From NCBI GenBank assembly GCA_964650385.1, contig CAZYTP010000007.1, positions 1-54,663 of the forward strand: a DNA stretch of 54,663 nucleotides, read 5' to 3'. The stretch is from JAUSPI01 sp964650385. Its GTDB lineage: Bacteria > Desulfobacterota > Syntrophia > Syntrophales > JADFWA01. This document shows, one piece after another, positions 43,624 through 52,851 of this stretch. The translations under genes were made by a program, and so were the position numbers. Numbering within the stretch: the first letter of the stretch is position 1; each line of letters starts with the position of its first letter. Below the pieces are notes generated by a model. The model did no database searches. It was not told the origin of the DNA and saw nothing but the letters and a program-made list of their open reading frames with translations.

Positions 43624-44490
43624 TTAACTTCTATTAATATCCCTGTGTTTTATATTTGCAATATAATCTCGGTCTAAAAAATGTTTCCCCAACTGATTCA
43701 CCATTACAACAGATCTATGTTTTCCTCCGGTGCATCCAAGAGCGATATTGATATTTGCTTTCCCTTCCTTTTTATAGAGAGGCATTAGATATGCCATTAA
43801 TTTAAATAACTTTTGGAGAAACATCTTGCTTTCTTTCCATTCCATAACATAATCTTGAACTTCCTCACTGTTACCGTTAAAATCCTTCAAGTCCTCTACA
43901 AAATAAGGGTTGGGAAGAAATCTGACATCTAAAACAATATCTGCGTCGAGAGGCAGGCCATAGTGATATCCGAATGAAGTCAGATTGATTACAGGTCTTT
44001 TAACGGAAGAAGGAGAAAGATAATATCTCTGAATAGCGTCTTTTAGCTGATGAACATTATATGATGATGTTTCAATAACCTTGTCTGCCATCTCTTTTAG
44101 TGAGGATAATGTATTCCTCTCCAAGATTATACCATCGATGACAGAACCCTTTTCAGAGAGAGGATGTGCCCTCCTGGTTTCGCTGAACCTGCGTAAAAGG
44201 GCAGCATCGCTTGCGTCAAGAAATAATATCTCGATTTTGTATTGTTTCTCTCTTAACTGGCGGAATATTTCGGTATATTTCTCCAAGAAAGATTTTTGCC
44301 TTAAATCCATGACCAGCGCAATTTCTGATATTTCATCCGAAGAGGTGGCCTGTATCTCAAGAAACTTAGGAAGGAGAACAACTGGCAGATTATCCACACA
44401 GAAAAACCCGATATCTTCCAGTGTTCGAAGTGCTGTACTCTTACCTGAACCGGAAAGTCCGGTTATTATTACAACACGCAAGTTATTCAT
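43624..44490 (-). CDS. rapZ: RNase adapter protein RapZ
   Basis: A nucleotide-binding protein that in E. coli guides RNase E to a small RNA (GlmZ) and so controls glmS. Walker A is GLSGSGKST (11-19), followed by ALRTLEDIGFFCVDNLP. The C-terminal RNA-binding region has GCTGGKHRSVVMVNQLG. 288 residues. It is the last gene of the rpoN-hpf-ptsN-rapZ set, 7 nt after ptsN. Confidence 0.95.
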   Translation of the reverse strand: MNNLRVVIITGLSGSGKSTALRTLEDIGFFCVDNLPVVLLPKFLEIQATSSDEISEIALVMDLRQKSFLEKYTEIFRQLREKQYKIEILFLDASDAALLRRFSETRRAHPLSEKGSVIDGIILERNTLSSLKEMADKVIETSSYNVHQLKDAIQRYYLSPSSVKRPVINLTSFGYHYGLPLDADIVLDVRFLPNPYFVEDLKDFNGNSEEVQDYVMEWKESKMFLQKLFKLMAYLMPLYKKEGKANINIALGCTGGKHRSVVMVNQLGKHFLDRDYIANIKHRDINRS

Positions 44491-44497
44491 GATCTTT

Positions 44498-44959
44498 CTA
44501 ACAAGCTTTGTCTTTTTCTATAATTACCCTGTATAAACTTTCTACCGATGTTGCCTTGATGAGGTCTGTTTTGAAGGAATCATCTTTGAGCATACGCGAT
44601 ATTCTTGCCAGTGCCTTCAGGTGCTGACCGGCTGAATTTTCCGGTGCCATCAGTAAAAAGAAAATGTGAACAGGCTTACCATCCATAGAATCGAAATCTA
44701 TTCCATCTGTACTTTTTCCAAAAGAAACTATGAGATTTTCAAGACCGGCAAGTTTTCCGTGAGGTATTGCGATTCCACCGCCTATACCGGTACTTCCCAG
44801 TTTTTCCCTTTCGAGTAATACCTCAACCATATTATCGTAATCAACTTTGATATCAGTATGTGAAAATATTTCCGACAGTTCCGTGAGAACTTCCCGTCTT
44901 GTTCTTGATTTTAATTCCTCAATTATAAATTCTTTTTTAAGCATATCTGCAATATTCAT
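44498..44959 (-). CDS. ptsN: PTS IIA-like nitrogen-regulatory protein PtsN
   Basis: EIIA-Ntr of the phosphorelay that links carbon and nitrogen status to potassium and sigma-54 functions. The phosphorylatable His lies in GIGGGIAIPHGKL. The ATG at 44959 (MNIADMLKKEF) is preferred because GAGG is 9 nt upstream and the N-terminus matches the family; the frame also extends to 44980. It lies between hpf and rapZ as usual. Confidence 0.94.
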   Translation of the reverse strand: MNIADMLKKEFIIEELKSRTRREVLTELSEIFSHTDIKVDYDNMVEVLLEREKLGSTGIGGGIAIPHGKLAGLENLIVSFGKSTDGIDFDSMDGKPVHIFFLLMAPENSAGQHLKALARISRMLKDDSFKTDLIKATSVESLYRVIIEKDKAC

Positions 44960-44976
44960 ATAATCTACCTCTAACT

Positions 44977-45528
44977 TCAACTGAGAGCTTCTATCAAAAC
45001 ATAATTTCCATCTTCCCGCCGATATATAAGGTTAACCTTCTCGGAAGAGAAATTTCTATAAAGGATGAATCTGTTTTTAGAAGATTCCATTTCCATAATA
45101 GCATCTTCAAGAGACATCGGATTCAGCACGACTTTTCTCATTTCTACCACTTTTGAGTGTTCTAAATCTTCCCCTAAATCTTCATAGTCTTCAGATGTTG
45201 ATTCAATAGGGCTAATGTCTTTGTTTTTGGAGGCACTGGTTTTCCGGCCTCTTATTTTTTCCTTATGTTTTTTCATCTGACGTTCAATCTTTTCTACAAC
45301 ACTGTCAATGGCAAGTCGCATGTCTTTGGCTTCTTCTTTACCATTTATGTTTACCCCTCCGGCTAATAAAGTGACCTCAGCCACATTTCTGAATTTTTCC
45401 ACGGAAAGAACAACACGAGCTTCTACCGGCGTGTCTATATATTTTTTCAGCTTCTCTAATCTTTCTTTTATGTAGTCCTTGAACCAAACTTCTGTTTCTG
45501 TATTTTTAACGGTTACAGAAATCTGCAT
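44977..45528 (-). CDS. hpf: Ribosome hibernation-promoting factor (long HPF)
   Basis: A long HPF/RaiA-type factor that dimerises ribosomes in stationary phase. The N-terminal S30AE domain has ISVTVKNTETEVWFKDYIKERLEKL, and the C-terminal dimerisation domain starts KVVEMRKVVLNPMSLEDAIMEMESSKNRFILYRN. A charged linker of about 25 residues joins them. The ATG at 45528 has GAGG 8 nt upstream and is preferred over the TTG at 45534. Placed after rpoN, as in many proteobacteria. Confidence 0.94.
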   Translation of the reverse strand: MQISVTVKNTETEVWFKDYIKERLEKLKKYIDTPVEARVVLSVEKFRNVAEVTLLAGGVNINGKEEAKDMRLAIDSVVEKIERQMKKHKEKIRGRKTSASKNKDISPIESTSEDYEDLGEDLEHSKVVEMRKVVLNPMSLEDAIMEMESSKNRFILYRNFSSEKVNLIYRREDGNYVLIEALS

Positions 45529-45659
45529 AAACAATTCCTCCTGTTATATAGATTACGAGCGTTCAACAATCAACTGGCTAATCGCTAAGCGCTCACATGT
45601 ATTTAAGTCAAAGCAAAAAGTCAACCAATTTTTTATTTGTAAAAATAATAAAATCGTAA

Positions 45660-45845
45660 AAAGCTAAGCTTGAGACGGCAAAGTAAAAAGTCCCAGATGC
45701 AAGGTGTGCAAATTCTTGGGGATGACCAGCATTCATAGTATACTGCAGTAACTTGTCCCGTTAACCCGGCTTTGCCGTCTCGCACAGCGAGAACTTAACG
45801 GGGCGAGCAATGCAGCGCAACACTACAATATGGAGGATTTTTTAG
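45660..45845. repeat. Nested palindromic repeat between rpoN and hpf
   Basis: An outer pair GAGACGGCAAAG (45672-45683) and CTTTGCCGTCTC (45770-45781) is perfect over 12 bp. CCCGTTAA/TTAACGGG (45757-45764 and 45795-45802) and CTCGC/GCGAG (45779-45791) are nested or overlapping. It fills most of the 318-bp gap 45535-45852 and reaches the rpoN stop. It has no coding capacity. Confidence 0.6.
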
Positions 45846-45852
45846 AAAGCCG

Positions 45853-47292
45853 TCAAAAATACTTTTTCCTTTTTGAGGATGGAAGGATACCCATCATTTC
45901 TCTGTATTTAGCTACGGTTCTCCTCGCTATAGATATACCCTGAATCTTCATAATTTCAACAATTCGACTGTCGCTGTATGGTTTAGTCTGATCTTCTTCG
46001 CTGATCACTTTTTTTATCTTTTCTTTGACGCTCTCCGACGCTATAGGATCACCGCTTGTCCTGTTTATGCTACTGTTAAAGAAATATTTTAATTCAAATA
46101 TTCCTCTCGGGCTATGCATATACTTATTAGTAGTCACTCTGCTTATTGTTGACTCATGCATTTCTATATCATCGGCCACATCTCTCAGAATCAGCGGTTT
46201 CAAATAATCAATTCCCTTATCAAAAAACTCTTTTTGAAATTTTACAATACTTTCTGTTACTCCATAAATTGTTTTTTGCCGCTGTTGTATACTTTTAATA
46301 AGCCATGTAGCAGATTGCAATTTTTCTTTAATATATGTTTTGCAGCTGTTTGCTCCTGAATTTTCGTTTATGCCCCCAAGAATTTCTCTGTAAAAATTGC
46401 TTATTCTAAGCCTTGGCAAACCATCGTCATTCAAAGCAATGCTATAATCATCCCCCATCTTGAAAACAAATACGTCAGGAATAATATGCTGAGATCTTTC
46501 TTCATTGTAAGGGAGTCCCGGCTTGGGATTCATGTTACTTATTACAGGAACCGCTTGTAATACATCAGAGAACTGAACTTTAAGTTTTTTGGCAATATTG
46601 GCATAATTTTTCGTTTCGAGATCATGCAAATGTTCTTTTATGATCACTTCTATCAGCGGATTTGAAACATCGAGTAAATCTGCCTGAATTAGAAGGCATT
46701 CTTTCAGATCTCTTGCGGCGATGCCAGGGGGATCAAATCCCTGAATTTTCTTAAGAACCTCTTCAGTAAAACTTATATCAACCGATTCTCGCTCAGAAAT
46801 TCCGCCCAGAGACGCAGTCAAATATCCGTTAACATCAAGATTTCCTATTATCTGCCTGCCAACCTGTTTTTCGGAATCTGAAAGGTATGAAAGATTGAGT
46901 TGCCACATGAGATGATCGGTCAGGGAGGTTGTCTTTGTTAACGTATTATCCCATGATGGGGCACTCGCCTCCTCCCAGTTGTATATCCCTCCTGTGGAAC
47001 CATAATCTTCAAGATAATTGTCCCAATCAAAATCTTCCTTACCGTCACCTTCCCCTGTAATTTCTTCTGTTCTTTCAATGGCCTTTATCTCATCAATCTC
47101 AGGTGCCGCCTCGCTGTCAAACCTATCATCGGTCGTCCCCTCTTCGAGTAGAGGATTTTCCTCCATCTCCTGATTGACCATATCAACCAGTTCCATTCTC
47201 GAAAGCTGAAGGAGCTTAATCGCCTGTTGCAGCTGCGGTGTCATTATCAACTGCTGAGTCAGCTTAAGGCTTTGTTTGAGTTCAAAGGCCAT
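45853..47292 (-). CDS. rpoN: RNA polymerase sigma-54 factor
   Basis: Sigma-N. The Gln-rich region I (KQSLKLTQQLIMTPQLQQAIKLLQL) binds activators, region II is acidic, and the C-terminal part has the HTH and the RpoN box ARRTVAKYRE, here followed by MMGILPSSKRKK. 479 residues is normal. It follows lptB by 33 nt. It means sigma-54 promoters should exist in the organism, but none was securely found in this window. Confidence 0.97.
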   Translation of the reverse strand: MAFELKQSLKLTQQLIMTPQLQQAIKLLQLSRMELVDMVNQEMEENPLLEEGTTDDRFDSEAAPEIDEIKAIERTEEITGEGDGKEDFDWDNYLEDYGSTGGIYNWEEASAPSWDNTLTKTTSLTDHLMWQLNLSYLSDSEKQVGRQIIGNLDVNGYLTASLGGISERESVDISFTEEVLKKIQGFDPPGIAARDLKECLLIQADLLDVSNPLIEVIIKEHLHDLETKNYANIAKKLKVQFSDVLQAVPVISNMNPKPGLPYNEERSQHIIPDVFVFKMGDDYSIALNDDGLPRLRISNFYREILGGINENSGANSCKTYIKEKLQSATWLIKSIQQRQKTIYGVTESIVKFQKEFFDKGIDYLKPLILRDVADDIEMHESTISRVTTNKYMHSPRGIFELKYFFNSSINRTSGDPIASESVKEKIKKVISEEDQTKPYSDSRIVEIMKIQGISIARRTVAKYREMMGILPSSKRKKYF

Positions 47293-47325
47293 TTTTTCTC
47301 TACCTGATTTAAACGCTAAAATTTA

Positions 47326-48048
47326 TTACAGTTGAAAATCATCTCCAAGATAAATCTTCCTTGCCATTTCACTATTGGCGATATAATCCGGATAACCTTC
47401 CACCAATATGGAGCCTTCATTTACTATGTATGCTCTGTCGCACACTGAAAGAGTTTCTCTGACATTATGATCAGATATTATTATGCCAATTTTTTTTAAT
47501 TTAAGTTTACGTATTATTTCCTGAATATCTGCTACCGCAAGGGGATCAATCCCGGCAAAGGGCTCATCGAGAAGCATATACCTGGGAGATGTTACAAGGG
47601 CCCTTGTAATCTCTACCCTTCTCCGCTCCCCGCCGGACAGTGAGTAGGCCTTGTTTTTGCTGAGATGAGAGAGGTCCAATTCTTCAAGAAGCCCCTTTAG
47701 CCTGTTTATTCTTTCATTTTTGTCCACCGCGAGTGTTTCAAGGATTGCCATTATATTTTCTTCAACGGTGAGCTTCCTGAATATTGACGGCTCTTGCGGC
47801 AGATAGTTTATACCCTTCCTCGCCCTTATGTACATAGGATCTTCGCTGATATCTTCCCCATTGAGTGCAATGTTTCCTCCATCTGGTTTTATAAGACCCA
47901 ACATCATATAAAAAGTTGTTGTTTTACCAGCACCGTTGGGCCCTAGAAGACCGACTACCTCTCCGGGGTTAATCTCCAGATTGACCTCATTTACAACACG
48001 CCTGCCACCATAAATTTTTATTAATCCTGTTGCCGAAAGTTTTTCCAT
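47326..48048 (-). CDS. lptB: LPS export ABC transporter ATPase LptB
   Basis: The cytoplasmic ATPase that drives LPS extraction with LptFG and LptC. Walker A is GPNGAGKTT, the signature is LSGGERRRVEI, and Walker B is LLDEPFAGIDP; YLPQEPSIFRKLTVEENI is the Q-loop region characteristic of LptB. 240 residues. Position between lptA and rpoN is the classical order. Confidence 0.97.
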   Translation of the reverse strand: MEKLSATGLIKIYGGRRVVNEVNLEINPGEVVGLLGPNGAGKTTTFYMMLGLIKPDGGNIALNGEDISEDPMYIRARKGINYLPQEPSIFRKLTVEENIMAILETLAVDKNERINRLKGLLEELDLSHLSKNKAYSLSGGERRRVEITRALVTSPRYMLLDEPFAGIDPLAVADIQEIIRKLKLKKIGIIISDHNVRETLSVCDRAYIVNEGSILVEGYPDYIANSEMARKIYLGDDFQL

Positions 48049-48084
48049 AAACTACCATGATCCACGATTACAATGAAGCACACC

Positions 48085-48145
48085 GGTAGGATGGCCGATG
48101 CCTTCATCGTTCCGATATTTGGCCTGTTCGCGGAACAGACCCTAC
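48085..48145. repeat. Palindromic element between lptA and lptB
   Basis: GTAGG and CCTAC bound a segment with CTGTTC/GAACAG and GCCGATGCCTTCATCG. The last 5 bases overlap the lptA stop. The segment CGATGAAGGCATCGGCC (its reverse complement) recurs at 53891-53907 with the same AGGGTCT flank. In both places the element lies directly before a gene start. Confidence 0.5.
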
Positions 48146-48720
48146 TTTTTTTTACCTTCTGTTTCTTCCGGATAAATTGTTGCCGTTACCCGGCTGCCTG
48201 GAGTGCTTTCAACGATACCTCTATTTTCCTCGAGCAAAACAATTATCTTCTCGCCTTTGATTATGTTGTTTCCATCCTGCATAACAGGGTTGCCGGTCAC
48301 AACAGCTTTTTGTGAGTCGTTATAAAAAACTGCGTTTTCACCAGTAACAATCTTTTCACCCTGTGTTATTCTAACATTTCCTTTCGCCTCGGCTTTTTCC
48401 AGTTCGCCTGTTTTTATAATATTCTTGGATCCTACTTTTTCAGACTCCCCTTCCCTCTTTTTGTAATGCAGAAATAGTTTATCCGATTTGATAATTTTGT
48501 CTTCCTGGGTTGCTACAACATTTCCGGAAAATACGACAAGCCCCCTGTCATTATATGCATCGAGACGATCCGATACGATCTGTATCGGTGCGCTGCTCGT
48601 TATATTTTTGGTTTCCTTTTGCGGTTCACTGGCACTGACAGAAATTTTTGAAAAAGAAACAACTGCCAGCACGGTAAGCGATATTAAAAAAAATTTTCTT
48701 ATCATATTATTGATATGCAT
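48142..48720 (-). CDS. lptA: LPS transport periplasmic protein LptA
   Basis: A periplasmic bridge protein for LPS. A signal peptide (IRKFFLISLTVLAVVSFSKISVSA) precedes the OstA repeat: PIQIVSDRLDAYNDRGLVVFSGNVVATQEDKIIKSDKLFLHYKK. 192 residues. It is between lptC and lptB in the same transcript, with 93 bp to lptB holding the palindromic element. Confidence 0.94.
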   Translation of the reverse strand: MHINNMIRKFFLISLTVLAVVSFSKISVSASEPQKETKNITSSAPIQIVSDRLDAYNDRGLVVFSGNVVATQEDKIIKSDKLFLHYKKREGESEKVGSKNIIKTGELEKAEAKGNVRITQGEKIVTGENAVFYNDSQKAVVTGNPVMQDGNNIIKGEKIIVLLEENRGIVESTPGSRVTATIYPEETEGKKK

Positions 48721-48809
48721 TCATCTTTCAGCAAACACAAAAAAACAGGCGGCAGACTGCTTCCATATATCTCGCCGATAGTTATTTGGCGATATTTGAT
48801 CGCTAACCC

Positions 48810-49376
48810 TCATCTTATAATGGCATTTACCCTGGATAGTAGCGTCACTTTTTCATTCTTCATCGAAAGAGTCATTCCGATTCCGCTTATTTCTATTTGC
48901 GGGTTTTTCATTGTAACACGTTTGTCGGTATACACTTTCTTATCAGAAGAAGAATAATTGAGATGGTCTGTTGTAAAACGATCACCTTTATCTGACGTTA
49001 CTTCGACATTGCCAAATACTTCCATGTCCTTTGTATCCGTGTGTAAACGGCCGGTTTTTCCTGTCATTACAAAGGTCCTGCCGTCGGACATAATAAGCTT
49101 TACCCTGACATTATCAAAAAAAACGAGATCTTCTTTTTTTGCATATCTTGCCGTATCTGCGTTTATCTCCCAAATGGAATCAGGATCACCTACCTCGGTA
49201 TAGTGGACATCTCTCACCTGGAGGTCAATCTTTTCTGACATTATTTTCAGCAGGACATCCTCTTTCGCTTTAATGCCCTCTTTCAGCCACACACATACCA
49301 CTGACAGGCCTATCAGAACAAGCAGTCCTCCAATGAGAAGGACCTTTTTCCTCGACTTAAAAATTTTTTTTAACAT
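48810..49376 (-). CDS. lptC: LPS export protein LptC
   Basis: A bitopic inner-membrane protein that passes LPS to LptA. One N-terminal membrane helix (KVLLIGGLLVLIGLSVVCVWL) and then the jellyroll VRDVHYTEVGDPDSIWEINADTARYAKKEDLVFFDNVRV. 188 residues. Close to lptA (89 bp). Confidence 0.92.
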   Translation of the reverse strand: MLKKIFKSRKKVLLIGGLLVLIGLSVVCVWLKEGIKAKEDVLLKIMSEKIDLQVRDVHYTEVGDPDSIWEINADTARYAKKEDLVFFDNVRVKLIMSDGRTFVMTGKTGRLHTDTKDMEVFGNVEVTSDKGDRFTTDHLNYSSSDKKVYTDKRVTMKNPQIEISGIGMTLSMKNEKVTLLSRVNAIIR

Positions 49377-49498
49377 TTTTTTACAACTGGCACTTATTTT
49401 GCTTTAATTAACTTATCACCCTATCCGAGATAAGTAAAGGGGGATGTGTTAATTATTGAATATTCCCCGCCGCAAGCAGCGGGAAATGCGCTCGCTGT

Positions 49499-50047
49499 TC
49501 AGTTCAGGTCGTATCTGGAGGCAATTTCTCCCCATTTTCCCTGCGCTTTAAGAATCATCTCGCATATCTCTCTGACCGCGCCTCTTCCCCCCCCCTTTTT
49601 CGTAATGTAATCGGCTACCTCCCTTGCATAAATTACTGCATCCGCCACAGCCACGGAGAAACCTACCTTCAAGAAGACAGGAACATCCACTATATCATCA
49701 CCAACATAAGCAACATTATCACCATTAATATTTCTTTTCCGGAGAATATCTTCCAAGACCTTAACCTTATTTTTAGCGTTTTGATAAACTTCATTAATTT
49801 CAAGTTCTTTAGCACGATATTCTACCACTTTTGATTTTCTACCGGTCAGAAGGACAACGTCAATACCACATCTCATCAGGAGCCTGAGCCCATGCCCGTC
49901 CCTGACATCAAAATTCTTTGTTTCATTTCCAAGATCATCAATAATTATTCTTCCATCAGTCAGAACCCCGTCGACATCCAGAATTAAAAGTTTGATGTGC
50001 CGGATCTTTTTTAACAAATTTTCATTAAGAGTGAGAGATTTATTCAT
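49499..50047 (-). CDS. kdsC: KDO-8-phosphate phosphatase KdsC
   Basis: A HAD-family phosphatase that removes phosphate from KDO 8-phosphate. LILDVDGVLTDG is the DxD motif, LLTGRKS motif II and YVGDDIVDVPVF motif IV. 182 residues. The ATG overlaps the kdsA stop. The gap to lptC (122 bp) has a small GC hairpin only. Confidence 0.95.
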   Translation of the reverse strand: MNKSLTLNENLLKKIRHIKLLILDVDGVLTDGRIIIDDLGNETKNFDVRDGHGLRLLMRCGIDVVLLTGRKSKVVEYRAKELEINEVYQNAKNKVKVLEDILRKRNINGDNVAYVGDDIVDVPVFLKVGFSVAVADAVIYAREVADYITKKGGGRGAVREICEMILKAQGKWGEIASRYDLN

Positions 50048-50871
50048 CGTTTGCCTTTCTTCACTATTCCATCTATTTTCTTTAACGTACCAAGAAGATC
50101 TGGAAGAGCGTCAAGATAAAGAGAATTAGGGCCATCACAGAGTGCACGTTCAGGATCGGGATGAACCTCTAAAAACAGGCCGTCGATTCCAACAGCAACC
50201 GCCGCTCTTGAAAGATATGGTATCATGTCTCTCTGCCCACCGGAGGCACTGCCCAAACCGCCGGGAAGCTGTACGCTATGAGTGGCATCGAAAATAACGG
50301 GATATCCCATATCTCTTATCATGGGAAGAGAACGAAAGTCAGAAACAAGGTTATTATAACCAAAACTTGTCCCTCTTTCTGTAATCATAATGTTTTCATT
50401 TCCGGTAGAGGAAACCTTTTTAAGTATGTTGGACACATCCCAGGGCGCAAGAAACTGTCCCTTTTTTATGTTTATTATTCTGCCACTCCCGGCAATCTCC
50501 TTTACGAAGTCTGTCTGTCGGCAGAGAAATGCCGGCACCTGCATTACATCCAGCACCAGTGAACTATCTTCAATCTCTTCAAAACGGTGGACGTCAGAAA
50601 GAACAGGGATTTTTAGTTCTTCCTTGATGTCCTTTAGAATCTGGAGTCCCTTTGTCAAACCTGGCCCCCTGTAAGAATTTATAGAAGACCGGTTTGCCTT
50701 GTCATAGGATGCCTTGAATATTAACGGTATGTCAAGATCAGCAGCAACTTTCTTCAGAAAAATTGCTATCTCTCTGGTTTCTTTTTGATTTTCAATTACA
50801 CAGGGACCGGCAATAAGTACAAAGGGAGCCCCATCTCCAATAACAAAATCTTGTAAGATGATTTGCTTCAT
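50044..50871 (-). CDS. kdsA: 3-deoxy-8-phosphooctulonate synthase KdsA
   Basis: Condenses arabinose 5-phosphate and phosphoenolpyruvate in Kdo synthesis. The family motifs FVLIAGPCVIENQKE, KASYDKANRSS, LSDVHRFEEIE, VMQVPAFLCRQTD and FDATHSVQLPGG are complete. 275 residues. Followed by kdsC with ATGA overlap; the two successive steps are coupled. Confidence 0.97.
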   Translation of the reverse strand: MKQIILQDFVIGDGAPFVLIAGPCVIENQKETREIAIFLKKVAADLDIPLIFKASYDKANRSSINSYRGPGLTKGLQILKDIKEELKIPVLSDVHRFEEIEDSSLVLDVMQVPAFLCRQTDFVKEIAGSGRIINIKKGQFLAPWDVSNILKKVSSTGNENIMITERGTSFGYNNLVSDFRSLPMIRDMGYPVIFDATHSVQLPGGLGSASGGQRDMIPYLSRAAVAVGIDGLFLEVHPDPERALCDGPNSLYLDALPDLLGTLKKIDGIVKKGKR

Positions 50872-50926
50872 TGATTTTTCCTCTAACAGCAGCCCTAAAG
50901 GGCCGCATTACATTTTCAAAAGACTC

Positions 50927-52846
50927 TTAATTTTGATACTTTTGCTGTAATATTTTTATCCTCATCTGCGGTATTTTCCTGGCAGCTTTACTTGAATCGG
51001 GATTGAGTTGATATGCGCTGGTGTATTCCCTGATGGCATCTCCGAACATCTTTTTCCTTTCATAAGCACCTCCCAGATTGAGATACACCATATAGTCCTC
51101 CTGATCGTAACTTAATGATTTTTTGTAGTATTCAATCTCTTTATCAGTATCACCCTTAAGACTATAAATATGAGCAAGCCCTGAGTAAATCTCAGCCTTT
51201 TTGGGATCCAGTTTGATCATTTTTTTATAGGTTTTGATGGCACTGTCATAATTTTTCACTTTTAGATAATATTCCGTAATAATGTTCATTTCCTTCATGG
51301 TCGGATGATATCCATATTTTATCGCCTTTTCATAGTTTTTAGTTGCCTGCTTATATTTTTTTGTATGACCGTATGCGAATCCAAGACCGGCATATACTGA
51401 ACCGTTCTTGGGTGAAATCTTTGCAATCTTTTCATAGAGTTTGATTGCACTGCTGTATTTTTTATCCCTGAGATAACAATTCGCCAGCCCATTCATGGCA
51501 TCAGTATCATCAGATTTGATCTTCAGTACCGCTCTGTATTCGGCCGCTGCATTTCGGTAACGTTTTCTTTTTTCATAGGCTACGGCTAAATTAAAATGAA
51601 TCACCGGATCTTTCGGTTTTAGCGATATGGCCTTCTTATAATTTGCTATTTCTTTCTTCCATAACCTCTTTCTCCCGTAAGCCAGTCCGATATTCGCATA
51701 TGCTGACGCATTTCGGGGCTGTTTTTTTATAACTTTTTTAAATAGCGTTATGGACTCGTCATAGTTTCCGGAACTGAAATAAGCACCGGCCAGTGAAGCC
51801 ATGACATTTACGTTATGCGGCATCTTTTTAAAAACACGTCTGTATTCTCTAATAGCATATTTGATTTTATTGTTTTTTTCATAGGCAACCGCTAAGTTGT
51901 AACGAACCATCGTGTCATTCGGATTAATTTTTAATGATGCGATATAGTTCGCAATAGCATTCTCCCACCTTCCCAATTTCCCATAAGCAAAGGCAATGTT
52001 AGCATATGCAGAAGCATCCTTGGGATTACGTCGGATGATCCTCCTATAAATCGGCAGTGACTTGCTGTACTCTTTCTTTTTTATATAGCACTTCGATAAT
52101 TCAACCAGTGCCTCCAGATCGTTCGGTTTTAGCTTCAGGATATCCTGATACTGAGAAATTGCCGTGTCTTGCATTCCCTTGCGAACGTAAACCCGTGCAA
52201 GCATCTTGCGGACACTGATGTCCTTTTGGTTCATATTTATTGCCCGCTTCAGATAATCAATCTGCGAACCTTCATTTTTGGACATTCTGGCGAATCTCAA
52301 CCAGTCCTGTGGAGTAATCTCTACCCTTATGGGAATCGACGCAATGCTCTTATCATGATACCTGACGTCAATTTTATAACCCGTGTTGTTAGAAATCTGT
52401 TTCTTTGTTGCGGTTAATTTATCAACTAATTCAATGCCTTTTAGCAATACTCTGAAGTCGTTTCTATGTCCTATTCCTTCAACATCGACAGCGATTCCCC
52501 TGCCAAAGAGGGAATCAGAGGAAACGCTTTTTATGACAAACTCATCACGATAGGAAACTTCAAAGACGTCATCTTTTGTCAATCTATAGTCCTTCCCATT
52601 TTTTTCAACGTCCAGATAATAAAATTCTGGGTCATGTCCCAGGACAGTGGAAAGAAATACACTTTTCATCTTAGAGGTGGAAAAGATTAATTTATCAACC
52701 TTTGCCCTGCAGAAATGATTGAAAATTACTCCACCGGCAAAGGATATCACCGTAATGGCAATTATAATCAAAAGGTAAGAAGGCTTGCTTTCTTTCTGTT
52801 CTTTATCTTGGCTTTCTTTATTTTTTTCTGATTTATAGTAATCCAC
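50927..52846 (-). CDS. Membrane-anchored TPR-repeat protein
   Basis: A 639-residue protein with one N-terminal membrane helix (YLLIIIAITVISFAGGVIF), a region of unknown fold up to about residue 190, and then about eleven to twelve tetratricopeptide repeats (for example NPKDASAYANIAFAYGKLGRWENAI). It is a protein-interaction scaffold, most likely on the periplasmic side. It lies 5 nt after xerD and upstream of kdsA. The partner cannot be predicted. Confidence 0.8.
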   Translation of the reverse strand: MDYYKSEKNKESQDKEQKESKPSYLLIIIAITVISFAGGVIFNHFCRAKVDKLIFSTSKMKSVFLSTVLGHDPEFYYLDVEKNGKDYRLTKDDVFEVSYRDEFVIKSVSSDSLFGRGIAVDVEGIGHRNDFRVLLKGIELVDKLTATKKQISNNTGYKIDVRYHDKSIASIPIRVEITPQDWLRFARMSKNEGSQIDYLKRAINMNQKDISVRKMLARVYVRKGMQDTAISQYQDILKLKPNDLEALVELSKCYIKKKEYSKSLPIYRRIIRRNPKDASAYANIAFAYGKLGRWENAIANYIASLKINPNDTMVRYNLAVAYEKNNKIKYAIREYRRVFKKMPHNVNVMASLAGAYFSSGNYDESITLFKKVIKKQPRNASAYANIGLAYGRKRLWKKEIANYKKAISLKPKDPVIHFNLAVAYEKRKRYRNAAAEYRAVLKIKSDDTDAMNGLANCYLRDKKYSSAIKLYEKIAKISPKNGSVYAGLGFAYGHTKKYKQATKNYEKAIKYGYHPTMKEMNIITEYYLKVKNYDSAIKTYKKMIKLDPKKAEIYSGLAHIYSLKGDTDKEIEYYKKSLSYDQEDYMVYLNLGGAYERKKMFGDAIREYTSAYQLNPDSSKAARKIPQMRIKILQQKYQN

Positions 52847-52851
52847 TACGT

